DNA of 64,000 nt, from NCBI GenBank assembly GCA_947625405.1, contig CANQOF010000007.1:1-64000 (forward strand). Reading direction: 5' to 3'. This DNA is from an uncultured Atopobiaceae bacterium. Lineage in GTDB: Bacteria; Actinomycetota; Coriobacteriia; Coriobacteriales; Atopobiaceae. Position numbers and translations under genes: made by a program. Under the pieces are notes generated by a model. It had not been told where the DNA came from and did not search any database. It saw nothing but the letters and a program-made list of their open reading frames with translations. Shown here piece by piece: positions 23,330-33,066 of the stretch. Each line of letters opens with the position of its first letter. The stretch's first letter is position 1.

Positions 23330-23989
23330 CTAGCCCACGCTCATAAGCGCCGAGGCCACAAGCGGGCCAAGCACGGCGAGGAGCATGGCGGGCACGACGA
23401 GCACTCCAAGGGGAACGAGCATCTTCACGGGCACCTTCTCGATGGCCTCCTCCACATCGCGCTTGTGGTCGGCGCGAATGGCCGTGGCTTGCCTCACGAG
23501 GGTGTCGGTGAGGGGAACGCCGAAGGCAAGCGATTCGGAGACCGCCGAGGCGAAGCGCTCGAGCGAGGAGGCGCGTACGCGCTTCGCCATGGAGGAAAGC
23601 GCCTCCGCGCGAGAGGCCACTCCCATGGACCACGAGAGCCGCGCTTGGTCCATGAGCTCGGAGAGGGGCGTGTGGTATCGCTCGCAGTAGAGGGAAAGCG
23701 CGGCGTCGAACGAGAGACCCGCGGAAAGCCCGAGCGTGAGGATATCGAGCATCTCGGGCACCTCGGCGAGCCGGGAAATCGCCACTCCCTCTCGCATCTC
23801 GCGGTTCCTCACCTCGCGCACGAGGGAGAGCCGCTCGAGGGCGGCGAATATCCCCTTTCGAGGTGCCATCTTCGAGGGCGCGAGCCCGCTACGCGCCGCT
23901 CCCTTGCCCCTCGCATCCGATCGCCCCTGCAAAAGCCAGGCGGCGAGCGCCACGGAGACCGCGACCATCGCACAGAGGAGCACGCTCAT
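23330..23989 (-). CDS. tadC: TadC-like pilus assembly membrane protein
   Basis: A 219-residue inner-membrane protein of the GspF/TadC family. An N-terminal helix (MSVLLCAMVAVSVALAAWLL) is followed by a cytoplasmic region with LAEVPEMLDILTLGLSAGLS, the conserved element of TadB/TadC proteins, then FASAVSESLAFGVPLTDTL and a C-terminal hydrophobic hairpin (LVPLGVLVVPAMLLAVLG). The ATG at 23989 has GGAGGTGAGG upstream and overlaps the tadB stop as ATGA. TadB and TadC form the platform on which the ATPase acts. It is shorter than many TadC proteins, but the core segments are present. Confidence 0.85.
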   Translation of the reverse strand: MSVLLCAMVAVSVALAAWLLQGRSDARGKGAARSGLAPSKMAPRKGIFAALERLSLVREVRNREMREGVAISRLAEVPEMLDILTLGLSAGLSFDAALSLYCERYHTPLSELMDQARLSWSMGVASRAEALSSMAKRVRASSLERFASAVSESLAFGVPLTDTLVRQATAIRADHKRDVEEAIEKVPVKMLVPLGVLVVPAMLLAVLGPLVASALMSVG

Positions 23990-24909
23990 GGCCTCACCTC
24001 CGCCATGATTTTTCGCATCGCGAAGAGCGCCACAACGTCGAGTGCGCACGCGATGAGGAGGCAGACAAGGCCCACAGGTGTCGAGAGGCCTTGGCGATAG
24101 TCGGGGGTGAGCATGGCGAGAAACGCCACCAACGCGGCAGGAAGGATCATCACGAGATGCGCCGAGAGCCTCACCTGCGCCGTCTTGGTGGAAAGCTCGG
24201 CCTTGAGCGACTGCTGCTCCTCCACGAGCGCCGCGGAGCGCCGAAGGAGTCCATCCAGAGGAGCCCCGGTGCGCTGCGAAACCGTGAGCGCGCACGCGAG
24301 AAGCGACACTCCCGGGGCATCAAGCTCGCGTTCGAGCTCGGTGAGCGCGTCGGCGATCGACATGCCGCACTCCACCGCAAGGCTCGCGCGGAGAAACGCG
24401 CGTCCCGCGTCGCCCTTCGCGTGCGAACCCACGTAGCCGATGGCTTGGGTGAGCGTCTTACCCGCGCCGAGGCTTGAGGAGAGCGAACGGAGGAGATCGG
24501 GCATGGCTGTGGCGATCGCCTCCTTGCGCGCGCGCTCGAGCGAGGCCGCGAAGACGGGGACCATCGCCACGCAGGCTATGAGCGCCACGGCGACGCCCAG
24601 AACCGAGCCCACGAGCCACGCGAAGAGGAGGCTCACGACGAGCATCGCCACGACCATCATCCCCGCGGCGCAACGGCGCCCGAGGTAGAGCGCTCGAGCA
24701 GCCGCGGCCTCGCGAATGGCGTCCTCGCAGACGAGCCATGGTGCGCACGCTGCGATTTGGGAGACCAAGGGTGCCGAGCCAAGCCATGTGCAGGCATCGA
24801 GGATGCGACGGTGCAAAAGGATCCTCGAAGCCTGGGAACTTCCCCTCGCGGGAGCCAAGCAGAGGCCCGCTGAGGTCATGGCGAAGAGAGTGCAAAGCGC
24901 GCACATCAT
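23986..24909 (-). CDS. tadB: TadB-like pilus assembly membrane protein
   Basis: A 307-residue membrane protein of the TadB type. It has two N-terminal hydrophobic segments, a long pair around residues 85-120 (MMVVAMLVVSLLFAWLVG), the cytoplasmic element AMPDLLRSLSSSLGAGKTLT with ECGMSIADALTELERELD, and a C-terminal hydrophobic pair (LVMILPAALVAFLAML). The start at ATG 24909 overlaps the tadA stop as ATGA, with GGGAGGTGG as the ribosome binding site; longer starts at 24924 overlap further. It acts with TadC and TadA in assembling the pilus. Confidence 0.85.
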   Translation of the reverse strand: MMCALCTLFAMTSAGLCLAPARGSSQASRILLHRRILDACTWLGSAPLVSQIAACAPWLVCEDAIREAAAARALYLGRRCAAGMMVVAMLVVSLLFAWLVGSVLGVAVALIACVAMVPVFAASLERARKEAIATAMPDLLRSLSSSLGAGKTLTQAIGYVGSHAKGDAGRAFLRASLAVECGMSIADALTELERELDAPGVSLLACALTVSQRTGAPLDGLLRRSAALVEEQQSLKAELSTKTAQVRLSAHLVMILPAALVAFLAMLTPDYRQGLSTPVGLVCLLIACALDVVALFAMRKIMAEVRP

Positions 24910-26231
24910 GCGGCCACCTCCCATGCCCGAGCCTCTGGCGCTCGAGGGAAGACGAGGGAGAGGCGCGTGCCGCCCTCGCGTTCAAAGGGCGGCTCGGCCA
25001 CGAGCTCCCAGTGGTCGCGATCCTCGTCGTAGGTGACGATCGGCGAAAGCGCGACGCTGCCGTCGGGCGCCCGCGAGACGGAGGAGGCGGACGTCACCCG
25101 CCGCTCGCCCGAGGCCATGCGCTTGCTCATCACGATGAGATCGAGCGCGGTGGCGATCTGCTCTTCGAGGATCTGCGCGGGGAGGTCCATGCCGAAGCGC
25201 GCCATGAGCACGAGGCGAAGGATCGCCTCCTCCTCCGTGCCCGCGTGAAGCGTCGTCATGGAGCCGTCGTGGCCGGTATTCATGGCCTGGAGCATGTCGA
25301 CGCACTCGGCGCCGCGCACCTCCCCCACGATGATGCGATCGGGCCGCATGCGCAGGGCGTTCGTCACGAGGTCGCGGATGGTCACCTCTCCGCGCCCCTC
25401 CACGGACGCGTCCCTCGCCTCGAGACGCACCACGTGGGGGTGCTCGTCGAAAGCGAGCTCCGCGGAATCCTCGATCGTCACGATGCGCTCGGCATGGCTG
25501 ATCTCCGCAGAGAGGGCGTTCAGGAGCGTCGTCTTGCCCGAGCCCGTGCCACCCGCGACGGCGATGTCCTGGCGGCACATCACCGCGCGCGAGAGGAGGC
25601 GCGCGTACCACTCGGGAAGGCTTCCCATGGCCACGAGGCTCTCGAGCCGGTGGATGCGTCCCGTGAACTTTCGGATCGTCACCACGGGACCGTCGATGGC
25701 GATCGGCGCGATCACCGCGTTCACGCGATCTCCGTTGGCGAGGCGCGCGTTCACGATGGGGCTCGATTCGTCGAGGCGACGACCGAGGGGCGCGAGGATG
25801 CGATCCACGACGAGGAGGATCTGCTCGGTGCTCTCGAAGACTCGCTCAGCTTCGAGTAGCCTCCCCTCGCGCTCGAAGAAGAGCGAGCTCGTGCCGTTCA
25901 CCATCACCTCCGTGACGCTCGGATCATCGAGGAGCGGCTGGATGGGTCCCAATCCCACGACCTCGTCGAGCACCTCGGAGATGAGCCGGCTTTGCTCCTC
26001 GCGCCGGAGGATGTGGTAGTCGTTTTCGTTGAGGAGCGCCTCGAGCGTGACGGCGAGCTCATCTCGCGAGCGCTCGGCGCTCTCCGAGCTCACGACGCCC
26101 GCAATGGCCTTGAGCCCGAGCCGCTCCACGAGATCGCGTTTGAGCTGCTCACGGAGCGGGCCCAGGCTTGGGCGAAGCTCCGCCTCATCCACCTCGACCT
26201 GCGAGGCCATGACCCTCTCGAGCAGGCTCAT
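24906..26231 (-). CDS. tadA: TadA/CpaF pilus assembly ATPase
   Basis: A 441-residue type II/IV secretion-family ATPase. The N-terminal domain includes LGPIQPLLDDPSVTEVMVNG, a hallmark of CpaF/TadA proteins. Walker A is GGTGSGKT at residues 227-234, an Asp box follows (IVTIEDSAEL), a His-box/Walker B region is MRPDRIIVGEVRGAE, and DGSMTTLHAG closes the core. The ATG overlaps the tadZ stop as ATGA. It powers assembly, and perhaps retraction, of the Tad pilus from the cytoplasmic side of the membrane. Confidence 0.95.
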   Translation of the reverse strand: MSLLERVMASQVEVDEAELRPSLGPLREQLKRDLVERLGLKAIAGVVSSESAERSRDELAVTLEALLNENDYHILRREEQSRLISEVLDEVVGLGPIQPLLDDPSVTEVMVNGTSSLFFEREGRLLEAERVFESTEQILLVVDRILAPLGRRLDESSPIVNARLANGDRVNAVIAPIAIDGPVVTIRKFTGRIHRLESLVAMGSLPEWYARLLSRAVMCRQDIAVAGGTGSGKTTLLNALSAEISHAERIVTIEDSAELAFDEHPHVVRLEARDASVEGRGEVTIRDLVTNALRMRPDRIIVGEVRGAECVDMLQAMNTGHDGSMTTLHAGTEEEAILRLVLMARFGMDLPAQILEEQIATALDLIVMSKRMASGERRVTSASSVSRAPDGSVALSPIVTYDEDRDHWELVAEPPFEREGGTRLSLVFPRAPEARAWEVAA

Positions 26232-27907
26232 GATGCGAGCGCCTTGAAGAAGGGGAAGACCTCGCCGCGCTTGCCGCGGGACTTCTCGCCCGCGGCCTTC
26301 CGCGCGCGCTCATCGTCGGGAAGGATCCCCAGCTCGGAGAGGATGAGCGCGAGATGGCGCGCGACGCTCTCGGAAAAATCGTTCGGGAGGTCCACGAGCT
26401 CCGTGGCATGCCCCGCGCTCATGAGCTCGCCCACCTCGATGCCCCCTTCGAGGATGGAGAGCTGGCGCGCCGTCTCGAAGCCCTTGTCCACGCGATTGAT
26501 GAAGCCCTCGTCGCGATGTCGCGGGTCGCAGCGATTGATGAGGCGGCAGATCCGCGTGCGCGCCACGCCGAGGCGCTGGGCGAGGAGCCCGGCGCGGGAG
26601 AGGGTGCCGATGGCGCCCGCACGCTCGTCCGAACACACGAGCAGGCGCGAGGCCATCTGCGTGGCCTGCGCCACGGCATCGCCCCACGAGGTGCCCCCAT
26701 CCACCACCACGAGGTCGTACGTGGCGGAGAGCTCATCGAGGATCTCCGCCGTGCGCGGGGCGACCGTTTCCGCGTACTCCGGCTTGGCGCAGGGTCCGAA
26801 GAGCGTGAGTCGCTCGCCCACCTGCCGCCCCACGCGCATGAGCTCGCGTTCGAGGGTGGCGTCGGCAAGGGGCGTGAGATCGGCGGGGCCGTCGAGCCCG
26901 AAGTAGCCGAAGAGATTTCCGAAGGCGAGATCGAGGTCGACGAGCGCGACCTCCATGCCCCACGAGGCGGCGGTGGCGGCCATGAGCGCGGCGATGGCGC
27001 TCTTCCCCACGCCCCCTCGCCCGCTCACGAGCACAAGGCGAGGTGAATCCTTTCCCAAGCGCGCGTGGGCCACGGGAGACGGGAGACGCGTGGAGCGCTC
27101 TCCTTGAGAGAACGGGAGATACGCGGTGTCTCCCGCTACGTCGTAGCGACCATCCCTCGCCTCCTGGGCGCGGGATGAGAAGGGCTTGTGGCGAAGCCTC
27201 GCCTGCGTGGAGGACACGTTTCCGAGGCCCGGAGCTTGGTGGATGTGGGCTGCGTCGGGAGTGCGTTTGGAGTGTGAAGTGCTCCGGGCGTCTCGCGCGC
27301 CACCAAACTCCGGTTCCTCGAGATCGTCCCCCCACGCGGCGAAGGCCCCATGCGCCTCGGCCTCCTCGAGCGTGGGCAGTGCGCGAAGGAAGAGGCGCTG
27401 ATGCGCCACCTCATCAACCTCAAGTGGCTCCTCGCGCGCGAGCCCGCGATCCGTCGGCGCGGGAAGCGGATGCGATGCGGAGGGAAGCGGCGCGCCTGAA
27501 GGCGCCACCTCGAGCGCCGTTTCCGGCCCCGGAGACATGTGGATCGGCGATCGCGTAATTCCGAGCGCCTCGAGCACCTCGCCCGGTTCCACCACGCGCG
27601 TGATCATCGCGTGCGCCGCCCGGGAGCGAAGGGAGCCCGATGGACGCTCCGCCACGAGCCACACGCCTCTCGCGTGGCCGTCTCGCGCGATCGCCGCGGC
27701 CACGTTCACCGGCTCGATGGGCAGGGTGGTCCCCACCAGCACGCGCCGAAGGCCCCGGGGCTCCGAGAGGAGATCCTGGCGAAGTAGCCAAGGATCTTGA
27801 TAGGCCTCCACCTCGAGGCCCTCTATCTGCCTAAGCTCGCGCGCCCACACCTCATCGCCGGAGCTTATGAGGGAGATGGGGCACTGCGGCTCGCGACCGA
27901 CGATCAT
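26228..27907 (-). CDS. tadZ: TadZ/CpaE-like ParA-family localisation protein
   Basis: A 559-residue protein. The C-terminal half is a MinD/ParA-type ATPase with a deviant Walker A, SGRGGVGKSAI at residues 295-305, a Walker A-prime region VDLDLAFGNLFGYFGLDG, and YDLVVVDGGTS as switch/Walker B. The N-terminal 120 residues resemble the atypical receiver domain of CpaE/TadZ, and a long Pro/Ser/Arg-rich linker of about 160 residues joins them. TadZ proteins set the polar or subcellular position of the Tad machine. The ATG overlaps the cpaB stop as ATGA, with GAGGAG upstream. The linker is longer than I would expect for the family. Confidence 0.88.
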   Translation of the reverse strand: MIVGREPQCPISLISSGDEVWARELRQIEGLEVEAYQDPWLLRQDLLSEPRGLRRVLVGTTLPIEPVNVAAAIARDGHARGVWLVAERPSGSLRSRAAHAMITRVVEPGEVLEALGITRSPIHMSPGPETALEVAPSGAPLPSASHPLPAPTDRGLAREEPLEVDEVAHQRLFLRALPTLEEAEAHGAFAAWGDDLEEPEFGGARDARSTSHSKRTPDAAHIHQAPGLGNVSSTQARLRHKPFSSRAQEARDGRYDVAGDTAYLPFSQGERSTRLPSPVAHARLGKDSPRLVLVSGRGGVGKSAIAALMAATAASWGMEVALVDLDLAFGNLFGYFGLDGPADLTPLADATLERELMRVGRQVGERLTLFGPCAKPEYAETVAPRTAEILDELSATYDLVVVDGGTSWGDAVAQATQMASRLLVCSDERAGAIGTLSRAGLLAQRLGVARTRICRLINRCDPRHRDEGFINRVDKGFETARQLSILEGGIEVGELMSAGHATELVDLPNDFSESVARHLALILSELGILPDDERARKAAGEKSRGKRGEVFPFFKALAS

Positions 27908-28722
27908 GGCTGCTCCTCGAAGATTGGCTCGGATGAGAGGTCGTCGGGGCCGATGGCCTCGGATGTGGCGTCTTCCACGAAGATCTCGCCGATCTCGGCG
28001 TTGCCCTCCTCGGCGGGAACGTTCGAGGGCGCCACGGGATCGGCCGCGGGGGCATCACCCTCCGCCGCGTCGGCCGCCACGTCCTGCTCCACCTGGTAGA
28101 GCCCATCGGCGGGTTGCACGAGACGCAGGCTTCCGTCGGTGGCCGCCGCGATGAAGGCGGCCACGTCGTCGATCGGCACGGCGACGGTGATCGCCGATCC
28201 CGTGGCTCCCGAGCCCTCGCTCGTGCCGATCACCGTGAGATCCGTGGAGACCGTGCGGGTCTCGCCATCGAGCACGCGATAGCCCACGAGGGAGACGCCG
28301 AGCGCCACGTCCGAGCTCACGCCGGTCTTGTCGCCCAGCGAAACCGACATGGCGACGGTGCCCTCGGGTATGGCGAGCGTGGCCGAATCTTCGCGAACGG
28401 CGGTGTGGGTGATGGGGGTCCCCGCGCTCACAGGCGAGGTGAGCGTGAGGCCGAGGGAATCCTCAAGGGAGGTGAGCGAGCCCTCGGGCACGAGCTCGGC
28501 GACCCAATCCCGCTCCTCGCAGGTGAGCGAATCGACCTTCTCCCCCGCCTCGAGATCGCGCGCGGCCACGACGATCGCCACGAGCTCGCCGCCATAGCGC
28601 TCGAGCGCCTCGGCGCGATCGGTCTCCGCCTCCGCGCGCACCTGCTCGCCATAGCCCAGACAGGCCATGAGCGCGAGCACGCCGAAGGCGGCGGAGAGTA
28701 TGAGGCGAAAGCGCTTGGACAT
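27904..28722 (-). CDS. cpaB: CpaB/RcpC-like SAF-domain pilus protein
   Basis: A 272-residue protein with an N-terminal membrane anchor (FRLILSAAFGVLALMACLG) and a SAF-type region: VAIVVAARDLEAGEKVDS then VSAGTPITHTAV, the two conserved strands of CpaB/FlgA-type domains. The C-terminal tail is acidic and Ala/Pro-rich. In diderms CpaB works with the secretin; no secretin gene is present here, in line with a monoderm envelope, so it presumably interacts with the wall or pilus directly. It is the first gene of the coupled Tad chain. The ATG at 28722 is chosen because GAGGGAG lies just upstream. Confidence 0.85.
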   Translation of the reverse strand: MSKRFRLILSAAFGVLALMACLGYGEQVRAEAETDRAEALERYGGELVAIVVAARDLEAGEKVDSLTCEERDWVAELVPEGSLTSLEDSLGLTLTSPVSAGTPITHTAVREDSATLAIPEGTVAMSVSLGDKTGVSSDVALGVSLVGYRVLDGETRTVSTDLTVIGTSEGSGATGSAITVAVPIDDVAAFIAAATDGSLRLVQPADGLYQVEQDVAADAAEGDAPAADPVAPSNVPAEEGNAEIGEIFVEDATSEAIGPDDLSSEPIFEEQP

Positions 28723-28954
28723 TCGGCTCCCTCGAAGACGAGTGGAGCCCAAGTGTGCGAGCCGCCTTACCCCGCCCACGCCTCCCTACGCCGAAAACTG
28801 CCACGTCGAACTGACCGGGGGCTGGCCAAATCCCAACAAATCACTTAAAACCGCATCTCAAAGCACGTACGGCGCTTCGAAATCCGCAGTGTGGAAACGA
28901 TGGAGAAAGCGTCGCCACCCCACACGATCTCCTCATGGGGAACTCGTGCGCCCG
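28723..28954 (-). promoter_or_regulatory. Leader/promoter region of the Tad operon
   Basis: This 232-bp gap separates rsgA from cpaB. An AT-richer island at about 28826-28870 is the probable Tad promoter region, because the coupled gene chain starts right after it. I could not identify a convincing -35/-10 pair, and no gene is seen here. Confidence 0.35.
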
Positions 28955-30193
28955 CTAGAGCGTCACGTCGGGATCAAGCGAGGTCGCGTGACGGCGCATC
29001 TCGTCGGCAAGGGAGATATAGGCCTCGACGCGCGCGGGGTCGAGCTCGCCCGTTTCCTCGGCGCCGGCAAGCGCGCATCCGGGCTCCCCGTGATGCGTGC
29101 AATCGCGAAAACGGCACTCCCATGCGCGCTCCATCACGTCGCCGAACACTTTCTCGAGGCCGCTCTCGTGCCCCACGAGCGGAAGGTTGCGAAGGCCCGG
29201 ACAGTCGATCACCACGCCCGCGTCCGGCACCTTCACCATGCGCCGCGCCACGGTCGTGTGGCGTCCCGCGTCATCGCTTCTCCGCACGCTCGACGTCTTG
29301 AGCGCCGCCTCGCCGAGGAGCGCGTTCAAAAGCGTCGACTTACCCGCCCCCGATTCTCCGAGCACGAGCGCTGTCGTCTGCGGCGCCAGGAGCTCGCGGA
29401 CGCTCGAAAGGCCGAAGTGCCCGCCCGCGCGCACCGTCGCGTCCGCGAGGGCGTCCACATCCACGTCCTCGCGCTCGCGCGCGTCGAGCGCGCAGAGGGC
29501 GAGCACCCGCACGCGTTCGCCCAAAAGCGCCCGCACGTGCGCCACATCGTGGGCGAGCTCCTCCGACGAGGCGGCGCGATCTGCCTTCGTGAGGAGCACC
29601 GCGATCTCCGCGCCGCTGTCGGCCGCCACCACCGCGGAGCGCGCGATGCGGTTCAAGGAGAGCGCCTCGCGTCCGAGCGGCTGGGCGATGAGCACGAGCT
29701 CGACGTTTGCCGCGAGCACCTGGAGGTCGCCGCGCTGGCTTCCGCGCCAGCGCACGAGCGCCTGCTCGCGCGGCAGCACCTCCTCGATGAGGGCCACGTC
29801 ATGGGCCTCCGGGCGTCGGAGCACCACCCAATCACCCACCGCCGGCCGCTCGAGATCGCCTTTGTAGATGCGCTCGGCGTGCTCGGCGCGATAGAGCCCC
29901 GAGGCGCATCTCACCGCGGGGAAGTTGCGATCGAGCCGACAAACGAAGCCGAGCTCGAGCTCGAGATCTCCATCGCAGGCCGCAACGAACGCGTCGAATG
30001 CCGAGCGCTGCCGCTCTGAGGGCGCGAGGTCGTCGAACGCGGGCACTCGCGCTAGGCTCTCGAGCGCGGGGAGCCCCCGCATGGCCGCGGCATCATCCAA
30101 GGCCGCCGAGCTCCCCCGCCGCTTCCTCGCCTTCGCGCCACGCGCGAGCGAGGAGGTGCGCACCTTCGTCTTTCCCTGAGAGCGCTTCGCCAC
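28955..30193 (-). CDS. rsgA: Ribosome small-subunit-dependent GTPase RsgA
   Basis: A 412-residue circularly permuted GTPase that checks late 30S ribosome maturation. In order it has a basic N-terminal extension (AKRSQGKTKVRTSS), an OB-fold-like domain with AVGDWVVLR, the G4 motif LLTKAD, then G1 ESGAGKST, G3 DCPGLRN, and a C-terminal zinc knuckle CRFRDCTHHGEPGC. The GTG at 30193 is preferred because the protein then begins VAKRSQGK, like relatives, and does not overlap the ATPase gene; an ATG at 30241 would add 16 residues and overlap. No strong ribosome binding site is seen, so the start is uncertain. Confidence 0.92.
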   Translation of the reverse strand: MAKRSQGKTKVRTSSLARGAKARKRRGSSAALDDAAAMRGLPALESLARVPAFDDLAPSERQRSAFDAFVAACDGDLELELGFVCRLDRNFPAVRCASGLYRAEHAERIYKGDLERPAVGDWVVLRRPEAHDVALIEEVLPREQALVRWRGSQRGDLQVLAANVELVLIAQPLGREALSLNRIARSAVVAADSGAEIAVLLTKADRAASSEELAHDVAHVRALLGERVRVLALCALDAREREDVDVDALADATVRAGGHFGLSSVRELLAPQTTALVLGESGAGKSTLLNALLGEAALKTSSVRRSDDAGRHTTVARRMVKVPDAGVVIDCPGLRNLPLVGHESGLEKVFGDVMERAWECRFRDCTHHGEPGCALAGAEETGELDPARVEAYISLADEMRRHATSLDPDVTL

Positions 30194-30212
30194 CGGTCTG
30201 AAGATCCGCGGG

Positions 30213-32918
30213 CTAGGCCACGATGCCCGCGCGCTTGTCATGCGCGCGCCAGCACGCCTTGTAGATCTCCATGATCGGGATGATCAGGAAGGCGATCCCC
30301 ATGGCGATGAAGTACGCATGGGCCGGGAGCTCGGTGAAGTCGAAGAGATCCACGAGGAACGGCACCTCCACCACGGTCGTCGTGAGCACGAGCGAGAGCG
30401 CGAAGGATCCCCAGAGCCACCAGTTGTGCGAGCCGAGCCTGAAGATCGACTGGCGCCTCGAGCGCATGTTGAACGAGTGGAACATCTCCACCATCGAGAG
30501 CGTGAGGAAGGCCATCGTCACACCCTCGTTGCCATGCACGGAGGAGCCGAGCACGGCGTCGAAGGAGAGGGGCTCGCCCGCGGCGGAGAGCTGGAAGTAC
30601 TCGCCGATGAAGTAGCTCACGAGCGTGAAGGCGGCGATGATGACGCCCTGGAAGATCACGTCGAAAGCCATGCCGCCCGCGAAGATGCCGTCCGTGGCGC
30701 TCCTCGGCTTTCGCTGCATGATGTTGGGCTCGGCCTTCTCCATGCCGAGCGCGAGCGCCGGGAAGCAGTCCGTGATGAGGTTGATCCAGAGCAGGTGTAC
30801 CGGCTCGAGGATCGTGAAGCCGATCATCGTGGCCACGAAGACTGCGATGACCTCGGCGATGTTCGAGGAGAGCAGGAACTGGATGGCCTTGCGGATGTTG
30901 TCGTAGATGCGCCGGCCCTCTTCGATGGCCGAGACGATCGTGGCGAAGTTGTCGTCAGCGAGCACCATGTCGGCCACGTTCTTCGTCACGTCCGTGCCGG
31001 TGATGCCCATGCCGATGCCGATGTCGGCGCGCTTGATGGAGGGGGCGTCGTTCACGCCGTCGCCGGTCATGGCCACGACGTTTCCGCGCGCCTTCCACGC
31101 CTCGACGATGCGCACCTTGTGCTCGGGTTGGACGCGCGCGTAGACGCCGTAGCGATCGATCGTCGCGTCGAGCTCCTCGTCGGAGATGTGGTCGAGCTCG
31201 GCGCCGGTGAGCGCCTGCGAGCGGTCGGTGACGATGTCGAGCTGCTTGGCGATGGCGACGGCGGTGTCGATGTGGTCGCCCGTGATCATCACGGGACGGA
31301 TGCCCGCGCCATGCGCCTCGGCCACGGCCGGCCCCACCTCGGGACGCACCGGGTCGATCATGCCGGAGAGCCCGATGAACGTGAGGTCGTGCTCGAGGTA
31401 CTCGGCGTCCTCGCGCTCGGGGCGCGCGTCCCAGTCGCGTTTCGCGGCGGCGAGCACGCGAAGCGCCTCGTCGGCCATGCCCTTGTTCGCCTCGAGGATC
31501 CGCCCCCGGATCTCGTCCGTGAGCGGCACGACGCCATCCTGCTCCACGACCATCGTGCAGCACTTGAGCACCTCGTCCGGCGCGCCCTTCGTGTACTGCA
31601 CGAAGGAGCCGTGCGGCGTCTGCACCACGACGCTCATCATCTTGCGCCCGGAATCGAAGGGCGCCTCGCCCACGCGCGGGAAGTTGTACTCGAGGTCGGT
31701 CTTGAACTCGCCCTCTTTGGCGGCATCCGCCACGAGCGCGGCCTCGGTGGGCTCGCCCTTGGCGACGTGATCCACCGGATCCCACGCGGCGTCGGAGGCG
31801 AGCGCCATCGCGCACACGAGCTCGTGGAGCTCCTCGGTGGCGTGCCGCACGACGGTCATGCGGTTCTGCGTGAGGGTGCCCGTCTTATCGGAGCAGATCA
31901 CCTGCGTGCAGCCGAGGGTCTCCACGGCGGTGAGCTTGCGCACGATCGCCGCCTGGTGGCTCATCTTCGTCACGCCGAGCGAGAGCACGATCGTCACGAC
32001 GGCGACGAGGCCCTCGGGTATGGCGGCGACGGCGAGCGACACGGCCACCATGAAGGTGTCGATCACGAGCGCGGGATCGTTGAAGAACTCCGCCCCGTGG
32101 CGGATGAAGCTCACGCCGAAGATCACGAGGCAGATCACGATGACGCCGATGGTGAGGATGCGGGAGAGCTCAGCGAGGCGGAGCTGGAGCGGCGTGCGCT
32201 CGTCCTCGGCCTCGGAGATGGATTCGGCAATCTTTCCCATCTCGGTGGCCATGCCGGTGCTCGCCACCACGGCGCGCCCGCGGCCGTAGACCACCGTCGA
32301 GCCCATGTAGACCATGTTCGTGCGATCGCCGAGCGGCACGTCGTCGGCGCCCTCGGGCGCGGAGAGCGCCTCGACGGACTTGTCCACGGGCACGCTCTCG
32401 CCCGTGAGCGCCGATTCCTCGACCTTCATGGAGGCGCACTCAACGATGCGCGCGTCGGCGGGAACGGCGTCTCCCGCCTCGAGCACGATCACGTCGCCCG
32501 GCACGAGCTCTTGGCTCTTGAGGTCGATCTGGCGGCCGTCGCGGATGACCTTCGAGGTGGCCGCCGCCATCTCCTGGAGCGCCTCGAGCGCCTCCTCGGC
32601 CTTTGATTCCTGCACCACGCCGAGCACGGCGTTCACCACGACCACGAAGAGGATGATCACCACGTCGGCGATGTCGGATTCGCCCTGCACCGCGCCCGCG
32701 ATGGCGCTGATGATCGCCGCGACGATGAGGAGGATGATCATCGGGTCGGCGAGCTGGGAGAGGAAGCGCTTCCAGAGCGGATCCTTCTTCGCCTCGTCGA
32801 GCTTGTTCGGACCGTACTGGGCGAGGCGCGCCTCGGCCTCGCTCGCGGATAGTCCGTTCGCCTCGTCCGTCTTGAGCTCGGCAAGCACGTCAGCCGTAGC
32901 CCTCAGATGTTCCTTCAC
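30213..32918 (-). CDS. P-type calcium-transporting ATPase
   Basis: A 901-residue P2-type cation ATPase, most like calcium pumps of the SERCA/PMCA group. Residues: TGES at about 172-175 (actuator), AAIPEGL near 300 (ion-binding helix 4), phosphorylation motif CSDKTGTLT with Asp344, VMITGDH, and MTGDGVNDAPS in the hinge. The sixth membrane helix reads WINLITDCFPALALGME, like calcium pumps. The GTG at 32918 is chosen for GGAGG at good spacing; an upstream in-frame ATG at 33047 would extend into the promoter region of the divergent D-lactate dehydrogenase gene. It exports Ca2+ or Mn2+ at the expense of ATP. RsgA follows 19 bp later. Confidence 0.93.
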   Translation of the reverse strand: MKEHLRATADVLAELKTDEANGLSASEAEARLAQYGPNKLDEAKKDPLWKRFLSQLADPMIILLIVAAIISAIAGAVQGESDIADVVIILFVVVVNAVLGVVQESKAEEALEALQEMAAATSKVIRDGRQIDLKSQELVPGDVIVLEAGDAVPADARIVECASMKVEESALTGESVPVDKSVEALSAPEGADDVPLGDRTNMVYMGSTVVYGRGRAVVASTGMATEMGKIAESISEAEDERTPLQLRLAELSRILTIGVIVICLVIFGVSFIRHGAEFFNDPALVIDTFMVAVSLAVAAIPEGLVAVVTIVLSLGVTKMSHQAAIVRKLTAVETLGCTQVICSDKTGTLTQNRMTVVRHATEELHELVCAMALASDAAWDPVDHVAKGEPTEAALVADAAKEGEFKTDLEYNFPRVGEAPFDSGRKMMSVVVQTPHGSFVQYTKGAPDEVLKCCTMVVEQDGVVPLTDEIRGRILEANKGMADEALRVLAAAKRDWDARPEREDAEYLEHDLTFIGLSGMIDPVRPEVGPAVAEAHGAGIRPVMITGDHIDTAVAIAKQLDIVTDRSQALTGAELDHISDEELDATIDRYGVYARVQPEHKVRIVEAWKARGNVVAMTGDGVNDAPSIKRADIGIGMGITGTDVTKNVADMVLADDNFATIVSAIEEGRRIYDNIRKAIQFLLSSNIAEVIAVFVATMIGFTILEPVHLLWINLITDCFPALALGMEKAEPNIMQRKPRSATDGIFAGGMAFDVIFQGVIIAAFTLVSYFIGEYFQLSAAGEPLSFDAVLGSSVHGNEGVTMAFLTLSMVEMFHSFNMRSRRQSIFRLGSHNWWLWGSFALSLVLTTTVVEVPFLVDLFDFTELPAHAYFIAMGIAFLIIPIMEIYKACWRAHDKRAGIVA

Positions 32919-33066
32919 GTCGATCCTCCGCCCGCGCAAGGAGCCCACGCGCCCCGTCATACGTTGCCATTTGAAGGCGATCCGCTCGCCTCTCGGTTCG
33001 TTCCCCTTCCACGGATACACGATACGACCTTGGCGATTGGATGGCACGCACGGACGCCGACGAACC

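Noticed and set aside
30240-32606. Long plus-strand frame (788 codons) opposite the calcium ATPase
   Set aside because: Composition is dominated by His, Asp and Arg from reverse-complement codons, and no domain is recognisable.
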